Both the position numbers and the translations under genes were made by a program. From NCBI RefSeq assembly GCF_001723175.1, contig NC_064650.1, forward strand, positions 2,852,001 to 2,916,000: DNA of 64,000 nucleotides, written 5' to 3'. This stretch comes from Penicillium oxalicum. Taxonomy: Eukaryota > Ascomycota > Eurotiomycetes > Eurotiales > Aspergillaceae. Below the pieces are notes generated by a model. It was not told the origin of the DNA. It ran no database searches and saw only the letters and a program-made list of their open reading frames with translations. This document shows positions 11,902 to 22,862 of this stretch, in pieces; within the stretch, counting starts at the first letter, position 1; each line of letters begins with the position of its first letter.

Positions 11902-12357
11902 TCAAATATGGGATTTCCGGTTTTTGTCAAGATGATGGACGGGGCCAACCCTCATGTCAGTCTCCATGACATGCAGCATCCCATGGGGCGTCAGAGGCCA
12001 CGAATAATCAATGGGCCAACCATGTTGCCACACAGCGATGAACACGAGAAGTAGGCGATGAAACTTACCTGTAGCACAAGCCTCCACAACATGATCAAGG
12101 GTCTGGGAATGGAAAACTCCTGCAAGCGAAAGACAAACCCCCAGGATGCACCTCGTTAGCCTCACAATGTCATATTCGGGGGGAACTCTGTCCTTTGGTT
12201 ACAGGGCGGTGCAATCCACCTCAAATCCGTGGAACTTGCCCGTTAGCTCTGCCTTGACAGAAAACCCTAAATTCCATCGAAAAGACAAAATGTCGACCGA
12301 TACCACCCAGGTCGCGGATTGGAATAGCTTTCGGCATTTGCAGACTCGGTTGAGAAA
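11902..12357 (-). pseudogene. Open frame of 152 codons broken by one internal stop; family unknown
   Basis: Reading minus from 12357 (just after a candidate 48-nt intron ending CAG), a single frame runs to a TGA at 11902, interrupted only by TAA at 12199-12201. The first half contains ELTGKFHGFEVDCTAL. The second half reads PPEYDIVRLTRCILGV, then VFHSQTLDHVVEACATG and a GTAAGT donor-like site at 12068. The composition is protein-like rather than low-complexity. No ATG opens it in place, so it must be either the tail of an upstream spliced gene (see the module array at 12.4-14.5 kb) or a decayed copy. I do not recognise the family. Confidence 0.3.
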
Positions 12358-14519
12358 CTGTTTGATATTTGACATGTAAGCTTGCCCAGAGAAAGGACCA
12401 CTTACCTAGCTAGATCTGATATTGTCATGTTGGAAATACCTGATTTGTGAAGGTGTCGGACTTTTTCGTCGCTTATGTATGGATGCTGTTTCTAGAATTC
12501 TTTGAGCTTTGTTAGTATAATGCAGGTTGGGACGGGAGACATACTTGGGGTTCAAGGCTTATGACCAAACAAATGAATGAACACCATGCCCAAGATCAGT
12601 ACCATGATTCTTTCGTCGGACTGAGAATAAAAATCATAGAGACCAGGGCCCTGCTACTGGCAGGTTTAAGGACCGTTGAAAAACAGTGCTCATCTTGAAA
12701 GCCAGACATAGTTGGTATGAGCTAAAAGACAAGAATCAGCAGAAAAAGTAGCATGGAGGGGTACATACCTTGCAAAATTGTGCGGTGAAAAAGACCTGAA
12801 CTGAAAGACGGGTTCCCTAGAGATTCGAATCAATATCAAAACCCGTGGGGATTGCACTTACCTGAGTACTAATATCAAATCCGTAGTCTTTTTTGAGGAG
12901 GTAGCTTAGCGGTTGATTAGTAGACAATCTCGCTCTGAATAGGGGATTTGTGTAAGCTTTGCTGAGACGTCAATGATCAGCATGAGAGGATAAGGAGGAT
13001 GAGCGAGGCGAAGAGAATCATTTGTCAGTTAGAGATCACGCCGGCAAATCGTGGCTCTTGCACAGGGTCAAGAGTAGAGTCGCCACGGTTTTTCTGAAAA
13101 GAACCAAAGAATCTGGGATTGAAGAACGCGGAATCGGCACAAAACGATCTGAGAGAGCGACGTTCAGCATGAGAAACAATGGGGAGAAAACTTATTTGTC
13201 AACACGTGGGAGAAGAAGAAAACTTATTTTGGACATCAACAGGGCCTGAACGTATCTAAGTCAAGATTTCATTAGCAGAGATGACGTGGGGAAGAAGACT
13301 TACCTGTCCAGACAAGAGAGAACAAAGACTCGATTCGGAGTTGACACGATTCATTTCCCCGGCAAAGACTCTTCGCCTGTGTCAAAGATTAGCATATAAG
13401 GTAAACCTGAGGAGTGGACTTACCTTTATCATGAGAGAAATTCTTCGGACGATGAACTAGCAGCATCGATCTAAGAGACTCGTGGTTAGTAGAGGGAGCG
13501 GAAGGGAGACGAACTTGTCTTTCGAAATGCACAAGCAAGAAATTCTCAATATAAACCTTTGGAGCGCTAGTCGCGCCTTTGTATGAGCACGAAGAGATCA
13601 GCACATATACCCAGCCAAGAGCATGGATTTACTCGATGCTTTACAACTGGAAAGGCAGGTTGAAATCCATAGAGAGTCAATCTGTGCGATGAGCGATGAG
13701 GTCTGTAACTCATGTCAGCATAAGCAATCGTTGGGGGGAAACTCACCTGATGAGACCATAAAGAACAAAGACTCATTCGTATGAGCAACTTTGTAATCTA
13801 TGCAAGAATGTCGGTGGACTTCCGAGAATACGGGGCGACTCATCCTGTTCGCGTAAAGTCTCGATAAACGAAAAAAAAGGACAGAAGTGTGCAGACTTTT
13901 GCGCATCGAGAGCCGTATCTATAAGCCAGTTAGCAACTCCAACTCCCATCCACGAGGGATGTCTGGAAAAGCCCCGGAACAGGAAAAGGGGACTTAGTAT
14001 TGGCAAACACTTCAATTGAAGAGTGTCTGCTGTGAAGAGGAAGCCCCCGTGTGGGTGTGGACTGTTCGTTCTCCTGACTCTGGCGGAATGGTATTCTGGA
14101 AATCTGCTTCCTTCCGGGGAGGTTGCATGGCCATTATATGCTCCCTCGAGTTGCAGGCTGCAGTTGCGAAAATGGACACGATTCGGCCCTCAACTCCTTT
14201 TGATCACAATGTATGCACTGTCGAGGGTGCTGTGAATTGTTTCAGACTTCACAGCAAATGACCATTCTTCAGGTTTCACATTACAAAGGACACTCTATGC
14301 AAGGATTTGGACGAAAGATCTTTAAGCTCATTGAACTGATGAGCCCACGTGGTTGTCTTTGTGTCAGATTCGTAAGGCCGAGAGGGCCCTCACAAGGCGA
14401 AAAATAGACCATCAGTGCGCCAGAGAAAAAGGCATCCAAGACAATGACAAAGACTCGGCCAATGGGACTACCGGACTAATTATAGAGGCGATACAATGGG
14501 CGAGGCTTGACAAAGACTA
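12358..14519 (-). other. Array of tandem diverged exon/intron-like modules with 44-48-nt introns
   Basis: On the minus strand at least seven segments look like complete minimal introns: 12358-12405 (48 nt), 12722-12768 (47), 12817-12861 (45), 13149-13195 (47, donor mutated to ATAAGT), 13256-13303 (48), 13377-13423 (47) and 13703-13746 (44). Each starts GTAAGT, GTGAGT or GTATGT except where noted, ends in CAG or TAG, and most carry a GCTAAT or GCTGA(A/C/T) branch-like motif. The exon-like pieces share the decamer GAGTCTTTGT (minus), seen on the plus strand as ACAAAGACTC at 13322, 13765 and 14447 with one-base variants at 13362 and 14510. The modules are therefore diverged tandem copies. Some short exons are open (12769-12816 and 13304-13376), but I could not assemble one long protein. 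It is either an intron-dense gene of unknown family or its decayed remains. Confidence 0.4.
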
Positions 14520-14775
14520 CTTGGGGGTAAACCAGGATAAAACGGTGGAGCCAAACAATGGGCTTGTCAAAACGGTCGCAATCGAATGAAGTAACAAATG
14601 AAATGGTCTATTAACATGCTCATCTAATCTTGACTGATCTATCAATATGTATTCGCTCTTGCAGCGTTGAAGAGACGGAATAATGCCAATGTTCAATGCC
14701 AATGTTCATGAACATCGGGCAATAAAATATTTCACTGCCCGAGTCTCATGAACGGCAAGGAGTCAGACAAGCATT
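14520..14775. other. Short intergenic stretch
   Basis: 3' flank of the minus-strand histidine-phosphatase gene. Nothing further is recognised. Confidence 0.4.
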
Positions 14776-15939
14776 CTACACACGCACACCATCCACTTCT
14801 TTGCCCTCCGGAACCTTCGCGGCATCCCTCTCCGCGGTACTCATCTGCAGGCCCTGGTCATCCCAGCCCTGCGTACCAATCTTGTAAAGCGTCTTCTGCT
14901 GCTGGCGATCCGGCATGGGACCCGCCTTGCCTCTTCGCTGGCGAGATTCCAGTGTCTCGGTCAATGTGGCATTGTCGCCGTCGATTGGGTGGCCCTCCAA
15001 GTCTTCGTTGTGATCCTCATCCGTGAAAGTGTAGGTGCGGTATTCGGTGTTCTTCCAACCGGTGCCTGGAACATGGGTGAAAGGGATTGTTAGCTCTGGC
15101 CGTGTCGATTCTACATTCTACTGATATGCTCCCCACGTCTAGTACTGTCAGTGTGCACTCACCTTGGTACTGGCTGCTGTCCTCCCAGTCTTCGGTAAAG
15201 TAATGCAAGTATCCACCATGAGTGACGAGAACGATCTCCTTCTCGGGTCGGGCTTTCAACCAGCGACGCGTAGCGCGCGCACGCTCTTTAAGAGCCTTTG
15301 CTCTGGGAGCATAACGGCCCTCCTGTGAAACAAAAAAAATCTCTTTAGCCTCGAGTTCCAGAAAACCAAATATACTCGCATTGGGGTTCCTTCTTACCTT
15401 TACATTCCAACCATCATGCAGCAACCCTAGGTCCACAGGCTTCCCAGCAAACTCCTTCTCCAATACCTCGGCGTCACTGCCAGTGTCACAGGGTACATCC
15501 GACGTCTCCTGGGCGTCGGGTAGCGCGATCAGCTTCATGTCTGGGTGTGCCTCGAAGACCGGCGCGAAACTCTCCAGGGCAGTGTATAGTGTTCGACGCA
15601 AAGGCGAAGCAGTGACCAAGTCCACTTGAGCATGTCTGGGGAAGGTCTTTTCAAGCTGGGCGCATTGCTCGTGGCCGAGGTTTGTCAAAAGAGGATCGTG
15701 GATGACGTGGTTGGCAGTGCAAAGGTTGTGCACACCCTGTCGACAAGAATGTTAGATCTGCATCAATTGCAAGCCTGGTAAACGATGGATAATCGCGGCG
15801 TCGTCAGGAACGAGCATCTTGTGACTCTCGCAATGCTGGTAGATCAACGCGCATCGCTCCCAAGCACCTCCACACGACCAAAGAACCGGAGTTGTGAGCG
15901 TACCTGAGCGTGGCGGACAGCGTGAATGATGGGCGCCAT
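14776..15939 (-). CDS. Phosphoglycerate mutase-family protein (histidine phosphatase superfamily, branch 1)
   Basis: Model complement(join(14776..15065,15163..15322,15398..15736,15904..15939)), 274 aa. All three introns are GT-AG and all phases agree. The start at 15939 (context GTCGCCATGG) gives a 12-residue first exon, MAPIIHAVRHAQ, whose splice to GVHNLC yields the RHAQG form of the catalytic RHG motif, with the phospho-accepting His. A second-half motif, IVLVTHGGYLHYF, provides the other catalytic His, and ASPLRRTLYTALE is the usual substrate-pocket block. The C-terminal about 90 residues are polar and probably less ordered. Such proteins in fungi are broad-specificity phosphatases; it is not the glycolytic enzyme and the substrate is unknown. 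No targeting signal is seen. Confidence 0.9.
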
Positions 15940-16658
15940 GGCGACAGATTGAAATTCCGAGAGACGATTATAGACAAAAAAGCCCGCCTGTTTCAAACCC
16001 TTTTTGTGAGCAATAAAGTCAGCGAGAACCGCCAACTGTGTTCAACGCAACTGTGTCTTGGATGACTCTGATGAGATCGAATAACGTGGGGTAGCGGGGA
16101 AGACAGATGACACTCGTTGCAAGGCCCTGCAATCTGAATACCATAAGAGGGTGAACGTGAGGAAGACACTTACAAATGAATCTTTCTGGAAACCTAGCAG
16201 CTGGCTGCCAATATCCGAAATCTAGGTAACAGTTCAAGGACAGCAGAAATGAGGGTCAAAAAGTGACGGATTAAAAAATGTTGAAGAGCTCGGAGTTAGC
16301 GGCGAAGAGTCAGAGAGGGTCGGACGGCAGACCTCCGCCATACGAATGACGCGGTTCTGTTCCGTCACCTCTTCTTCCATTCGTTTTGTTGGTGTCCAGT
16401 TTTCTAGAAAAAAAAAATTGCCACCGAGCAGGACGGCCAACGGCGCTTGGGTTGGGTTCCAGGCGTCCTGGATAATACTTCCGCTGAAAATGATCGGTTA
16501 CGACTGACTCGCTCGGATCTATGTATGACTGTGGATTTATCACATCATCAAGTCTCAGCAAGTTGCTTGAACATGTGCAACTGTGCTAGTATGTGCTGAT
16601 AAGAGAGGACAGTAAAACTCATACACTGTCATATGGGTCCATGAAAATGAGTGATGAT
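15940..16658. other. Intergenic region between two minus-strand genes
   Basis: About 0.7 kb containing the 5' flank of the histidine-phosphatase gene and the 3' flank of HUL4. A donor-like GTAAGT near 16172 (minus) might belong to a leader intron, but nothing proves it. Confidence 0.4.
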
Positions 16659-19600
16659 CTATGCAACGCCAAACCCCCGGGTATTCTCAAGCGCTTTATC
16701 CAGCTTCTCTGCCAACGCATCCTTAGAACTGTATTCGGGGAGCAACAGCCGACCAAAGCATGTCAGACTGGTCGGAAGACGCTAAGAGCAAAACAAGTCA
16801 GTGACCAAAGACCAGATTCGAGCTTCACCCCCTCTGGAATACAACTTACCATATCCCCAACGCCGTTCTTCTGAATGACAAACATCATGGTCGAGATGCC
16901 GTTGACGGGAACACGGTCACTGGCGGTGACAAATTCCAAGAGTTGAGCCTTTTTCTCCGCGGAGTACTGATGAACCACGCTCCAGAAGTCGCGAATGACC
17001 CGATGAGTCGGCCCAAATCCGCCCTCGTAGCGGGCGTGGTGCTCAAGTTCGGTGAGGTCAATCTCTTGAATTCCTTCCACCACGGCTTTCAGAGCCTCGG
17101 GAGTGAAGATCGACAAGCTAGAGCGATCGAGACAGGTGAAGAAACCTCGGGCAAATGCCTCAAATTGCGGTTGGATGGTCTTGTTGGTGAGCCAGAAAAT
17201 GTAGTCTTTCACAAATTGGGCACGGTTCTGGTTTGTCACAAGGGGAGCCTCTATGTCAGGGGTGACCGGCGAAGGTAGAGACGAGGCCTGCCCAGAGTGA
17301 ACTGATCCGACTCGACTGCGAGGCCGAGAGTCCTTGAGACCCCTTCCCTCGAGTGCATTTGGAGAGGATGGACGCGCAGACATCATTTGGGAGAGACAAG
17401 ACTCGTTTCTCGAAGCGCCGCCAAATCCAGAGTGATGTGCACCGTCTGGTTTGGAAACAGGCCAGGTTCCATCACGGCCCACTTTCTGCATATTGATGGT
17501 TTCTATGGTACCCGCCGATTCAAAACTGAATTCATACGTACGCACGAACACATCACCCACGTCCCCATCCTCCCAGTTCAGCAGCATTTCAAGGCCATGG
17601 CTGAGCTCCGGCCAGCCATCACGAATGTGATCAATGTGCTTGACCTTGAGACCCAACAACTTTCGATAGAACGCCAAGGGAAAGTTGACGGGGAGTGTGA
17701 TGGCATTGTACACAGCGATGGACATGAGCAGGCCGAGAAGCTCAAATTTGTACAACGGCTCCCACGAACAAGGCCGGAACCAGGACGCCCGAGAACGGCT
17801 GTCGATCGTGAACATGCCGTAGGCTGGATCAAGGGCCTCGCCCATCAGCACACGAAAGAACTCCTGCTGGACACCGCCGTGATCCAGCCCTTCTTCGCCC
17901 TCGTCCATCCCCATCTGGACTTTGAGCGGGCGCATCAACTCTCGTTTTTCTCGCCGCCAGAGCTGGTTCAAGGCATCCGAGAGGATATTGTCGCGACGAA
18001 TCACGAGAACAAGATAGGTGGACATGGAAACTTTCATTCGGGCGAGGAGCGATGCCTCGTTGGCATTGGATATAGAGATGCTGTGAAGTGCCGTCTGGGT
18101 CACATGTCGTCCCGTTGCCGTCGCTGATTCAACGTATTTGCACATTGCGGAGTAATTCAGGGCTCTGAAATAGGTCACAAGGGTAGCAGGTGGGAAGAGG
18201 AAGGGATGGGAGAGAAGGTGCATAGAGCGATTATTGGGAGGGTCGCCCACCCAAGACACCGGCATTTCGAGGGGATCCAGCCTCTCGGCGAGAATTGGGG
18301 TGTAAAAGTCTTCCGGAAGCAAGCCAAGCCGATCTCGTTCCTTGAACATTGAAGCTAAAATTTGCACGGCACCTCCAGCAGCACTGCTCCGGGATAATTC
18401 CGGATTGCCATCCCATTCACGGAGAAATAGGGTGCGTAGCCACTCCACAATGAGAGCAATCGGGCCCGGACGACCGAGGGGATATCGGTCCTCATCTGAT
18501 GATTCCTGAGCTTGCTGCTCACTGAGGTGATCTATGATGCGGTCAATGACATTAACGCGTCTTTTTGGGGGACCTTCCAGACCGTATACTTGACGGGCCT
18601 TGGAGATCTCGCTATAAGCAAGCCGAGCGACAAGAGCACGGACGAGTCGGTGAATTAGGCGAAGCCCCAAATCGTGCTCAAGCTGATCTGTAGCCTCCAT
18701 TGCCTTTTGAGCGAGCTCAGAGCTCAAATTGGCAAGATCGGCAGAGGAGGCGATCTTGCCAGATGCCCGCATCCGCAAAATGCCACGCCAGGTAGTCTCG
18801 TCCAGACTGGGAACTGTACTGACCAGCACAAACAAAGCAATCGTCGCGATGTGGGCAGCATCTGCATCAGACAAATGATCGTTGTTGGCGGTTTCGGAGA
18901 GTCTCCTGACTACGGGAGGGGCAGAGCTCATTGTAGAGCTACGGGAAGAGCGTCGCGAGGGACGAGCTGATTGTGTCAGATCATCCGGAGGGACAAACAG
19001 TTTCTCGGTCAGATTCCACAGGCTGTCAAGGGCGATGTCCCAGGGACAAATTGAGAACAATTGTTGCAATGAGCCTTGCAGTCCTGCAACATCCAAACGC
19101 TTGCTCATTTGGTTCGATGTTTGGCCCGGAGGGGAAACATCATGCCCAAATGATTGCAGCGTCTGCGTGGAACTGCTAAAGACAAAAAACGTACTCTGAG
19201 CAACAAAAGGATATGCTTGGCGTTGGGAAGGGGTTGCGAGTCTCCAATCAGGGGTCTCAAAATTCCCCTGGGATCGTATGCGATCCAGCTCTTCTTGCCA
19301 GATCCGAGCGTCTTCTTCTGATGTGAACATAATCTTTGTAAGACCGTCGATGATGGCCGGGGTGAAATGGGAGATAGACTGAGCTAGCGGAGTCACGGCC
19401 TGCGTGCGCCGCATAGAACTATGCTTCGGTTTGCGATTGGTCGGGGTCTCTATCTCACAGTCTGACGGACAGCTAGGCGGCTGGCCTGTTGTGCAACTTG
19501 CACGAGAGGTTGTCTCAGCAAAGAGTTTCTCACTATTCCACGAGACGCGTCGCTGGCCTTTGATGCGGTCTTTGTTGGCCTGGTGATCCGGATCACTTGT

Positions 19601-20875
19601 CCTGCCTCGGTGTTTTTGTGGACGGTGTTTCAGAGCTGGGGGTGAAGGTATGCTATGAAATTCCTCCGATGTAAACTGCGAGTTCAAAGATACCTTCGTG
19701 CTCTTGAATTCATGTCTTTTTCTTTCATCGACACCAGTTCGGGATGATTGCCTTCGATGGTCCGAGTCAGGAACCGACAGCCGCCTGACATGTTGATTTT
19801 GGAAAGTCAACTCTACGGCTGGCGTTGATATCCCTGAGGTTCGAGAGGAGGGCGTGCGTGGCGGGGAGCTTTTGGCAAGCGAGGAGTTCAAGTTGCTTGA
19901 GACCCGATGCGATTGTTCCGATGTTTTACCATGCGCCCTTTCCACCGTTTGAGAGCTTTGACTTTTACGACGCCCAGTCGATTGGCATTTCGAGCGAGGT
20001 GTGATTTCAGTAGTATGCCGTAACGGAAGCCACTCAACCATTCGTAATGACAAGGTATCGAAGAGATTCTGTGTGAACGATTTCGGGTCTTTGGGGTGTT
20101 GCTCAGCACCGGGGTCGGGATTCTGCAAGCCCCAGGCGTGAGGGTCATTATGTGAGGCGTTGTTTTCCTCGATGCGACTGGAGTTGCGTGTTGACTTGGC
20201 TTCCAACCCGTCTCTTTGTCCCTGATTCCGGGCCGTGTGAGAGCTTCGCCGATCATGCTCTGTAGCGGTGGGAGTGGCTCGCGTCTGTGATACTCTGGAC
20301 AGCTGTTGAGAATTCCGAGCTAGGCCAGCGACCTTACTTTCGGAAATGTATCGTGAATGGCTGCGACAAAGCCCGCTTTCCGGGTCATCTTGACTAGCCA
20401 GATAACAAGCTAGAGTTCGCGCGCTGAGCTCGGTGTAACGACGATAGGGACCTTCTCCGGTTCGTCGCCGTCGACTGGCGCATGTTGGGGTCCGACATCC
20501 GGCGTCATCGCAACCGTAGAGGAGTTGGTTTTTGTAGCTTTAGCACGACGGATACACAATTAGCGTGACTATTTTCCGCAAAGTAACGGAAATGATTCAA
20601 GATGACAATTGTAGGCTGGGGGGGGGGGGGGGGGGGGGGGGGGAAACACACCTTCGCACCAACCAGTTAAAGTTCCTTCGGCGCTCATCACGATGCCACG
20701 GAAGAACTCGCGAGGGGTCTGTGACCTCGACGGTGTTCTGAACAACGATCTCCGGAGCATTTGGCGGAACCTTCGACCGACAATGCTGAGGTCGCTCGCA
20801 ACCACTAGGGTCTGTGGCGCCTAAGCTGTCAAGAGACGCTCCATGAAGCCTCGTCATCGTGGAACCGTCCAACAT
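16659..20875 (-). CDS. HUL4: HECT-type E3 ubiquitin-protein ligase, Hul4 type
   Basis: Model complement(join(16659..16781,16850..20537,20652..20875)), 1344 aa. Exon 1 (ATG at 20875) splices through a 114-nt intron to [15 protein letters not shown]. Residues 84-96 read C-x4-C-x4-C-A-S, the pattern of the AZUL zinc finger found at the N-terminus of UBE3A-like ligases; Cys residues follow at about 121 and 133. A long Ser/Arg-rich disordered region runs to about residue 380, then a helical middle and the HECT domain in the last about 350 residues ([26 protein letters not shown]-like block, [15 protein letters not shown]). The last 68-nt intron places the catalytic Cys in exon 3: [18 protein letters not shown], Cys1312, ending FGVA. 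The Cys accepts ubiquitin from E2 and passes it to substrates. The first intron contains a C26 run (minus strand). The gene is divergent from REI1. Confidence 0.93.
20618..20643 (+). repeat. G26 homopolymer (C26 in the HUL4 transcript)
   Basis: Twenty-six consecutive G on the plus strand. It lies inside HUL4 intron 1, beginning only 8 nt past the 5' splice site at 20651. It is likely length-variable and could form G-quadruplex or i-motif DNA. Confidence 0.95.
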
Positions 20876-21456
20876 AATAGTAAGAGAAATAAAGAAAGGG
20901 GGTTGGAGGCCCTGGTCGCTAGCTTCGCGATTACATGAAGAATGCCGGAGTCTGCCCGAGCTACTGCGGTGATGCTACCAAGTCCACCTGGCTGGGCCAT
21001 GACTGTGGACGCCTGTGGTTTCAGGCTTCTATGACTGACCACTTCTCAGTCTGACACACGATGAGTCACGTGGCTGAGTCGCCACTATCCTACCCGATCT
21101 GGTTAAGCTCCGACCGAGCGAGGGAAAGCGTCATCTTTGATAGGAATCGGGCTGCAAAGTGGTTGATAAGCGCTGCTTGTTAATCAAAGAAATATAAGGA
21201 AATTCTTGCCGCCTACTGTGCAACTGTTCCCAGTAGATCCTCAGATTTATATTACCGGAGCGAGCTGCTTCCATCGCCTCCAAGAAGACTCCAGGTGCAA
21301 AAGAATTGGGTTAAGCGAAAAAAAAGCCAATATCAGGCCTTACATCCGAAGATTTTTGATACCCCGCCTGCGATAAAAACTTCGCTCCACATTAGGATTT
21401 TCCATCTTTCGACCAACACAACACCAAAAACTCGTGTCCCCAAAATAACGAGAGTC
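20876..21456. other. Bidirectional promoter region of HUL4 and REI1
   Basis: About 0.58 kb between divergent start codons. Apart from the composite site listed separately I see no coding sequence. Confidence 0.6.
21062..21072 (+). promoter_or_regulatory. Overlapping TGAGTCA and E-box CACGTG
   Basis: The sequence TGAGTCACGTG joins a Gcn4/AP-1-type TGAGTCA (21062-21068) to a palindromic CACGTG (21067-21072) in the divergent HUL4/REI1 promoter. Either half is a known bZIP or bHLH target; occupancy is inferred. Confidence 0.4.
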
Positions 21457-22862
21457 ATGTCGACAGCCACGCAGCAGACCAGCGGTGCTGCCGCCAATCT
21501 GCCTTACACCTGCAACACTTGCCTGGTTGCTTTCCACCGCAGCGATGCGCAACGAGACCACATGCGGAAGGACTGGCAGTAAGTGGCGAAAGTCAAGACC
21601 GCAGCGCCAGAAAGTCCATTATATTGACGAATGCTCTTTTTTACAGCTTGTACAACATGAAGCGCCGTATTGCCTCTCTCCCGCCGGTAGCTCTCGAGGT
21701 TTTTAACGAGAAGGTACTGGCTGCCAAAGCCAACTCAACTCAGGCCGCCGCCAAAGCCTCTTTTGAGAAGACCTGCCACCCTTGCCAGAAGACGTTTTAC
21801 AGCGAGAACTCCTACCAGAATCACGTCAAGAGCTCGAAGCACAAGCAGCGTGAGCACCGGCTGTTGAAGGATGGCGACGACGCTTCAGTGTTGAGCTCAG
21901 CATTCTCAATGGGTGAGCCGGTCGCCAAGCCCAGCGAAAGCGAAATCGCCAAGGTCACGAATGGGATTCAATCCACTACTATTCAAGAGGAAGAGGAGGA
22001 TGTCGAGATGCAAAATGACAAGACTGAGTTCTCGGTCGCCCGCTGCCTGTTCTGCTTGACCGAGTCTGCCGACATCCAGTCTAACGTTGAACACATGTAC
22101 AAGTCCCACGGAATGTTCGTTCCCGAGCAAGACTACCTTGTTGATCTCAATGGTCTTCTCCACTACTTGTATCGCAAGATCACTGAGAATCACGAATGTC
22201 TCTACTGCCACGCAATTCGCAACAACGCCGAAGGTGCTCGCACACACATGCGAGACAAGGGTCATTGCATGATCGCTTTTGAGGCTGAAGAAGAGCAGAT
22301 CGAAATTGGACAGTACTATGATTTCCGCAGTACTTACTCGGACGGAGAGGATGATGACGAAGATGAGGACATGGCTGAGTCTGGCGGTGTGAAGGTGAAA
22401 ACCGACGGAGATGATGACGGTTGGGAGACGGATGCCTCCTCGGTTGATGAGGATGACGTGCTTGATTCACGCCGCAAGGCACCCCTTGTCTACCAAGACG
22501 AGTATGAGCTGCACCTGCCTTCTGGCCGCAGTGTTGGCCACCGTTCGCTCGCCAAGTACTACCGCCAGAACCTCAACAACTATCCTACTCCTGAGGAACG
22601 GGCCGAACACCAACTGGCGATTGCCAACGGAGAGATTGATGAGGATGAAAAGCCTCGTGGGCGTAACCAGAACCGCGCTCTTATCACTCGTGCCAATGGT
22701 GGTACTGGTATGATTGGCGTCGGCGAGCATACGAGAGAAAAGGTTCGGTCGGCGGAGCGCCGTGAGCGCACCCGTGCTCTGCGGTCCGAGAACCGATACC
22801 TTGCTCGTATCCAAAGAGCCAACAACTCCCAGAAGCACTTCCGCGATCCCCTCCTCCAGTGA
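21457..22862 (+). CDS. REI1: Rei1-type C2H2 zinc-finger factor for cytoplasmic 60S subunit maturation
   Basis: Exons 21457-21578 and 21647-22862; 445 aa. The 68-nt intron (GTAAGT...ACAG) splits a His codon and joins HMRKDW|H to LYNMKRRIASLPPV, exactly the conserved Rei1 block. Four C2H2-like fingers are visible: YTCNTCLVAFHRSDAQRDHM, KTCHPCQKTFYSENSYQNH, CLFCLTESADIQSNVEHM and ECLYCHAIRNNAEGARTHM. Between them are Glu/Asp-rich stretches (EEEEDVEM, DGEDDDEDEDM), and the C-terminus is basic with RSENRYLARIQRANNSQKHF. Family knowledge: Rei1 binds the polypeptide exit tunnel of pre-60S particles and is needed to recycle the export factor Arx1 and its partner in the cytoplasm. The start ATG is the first in frame with the finger and lies after a CT/CA-rich leader. 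Confidence 0.95.

Noticed and set aside
17387..18127. 246-codon plus-strand frame
   Set aside because: Antisense to the HECT domain of HUL4; the minus-strand frame has the conserved motifs.
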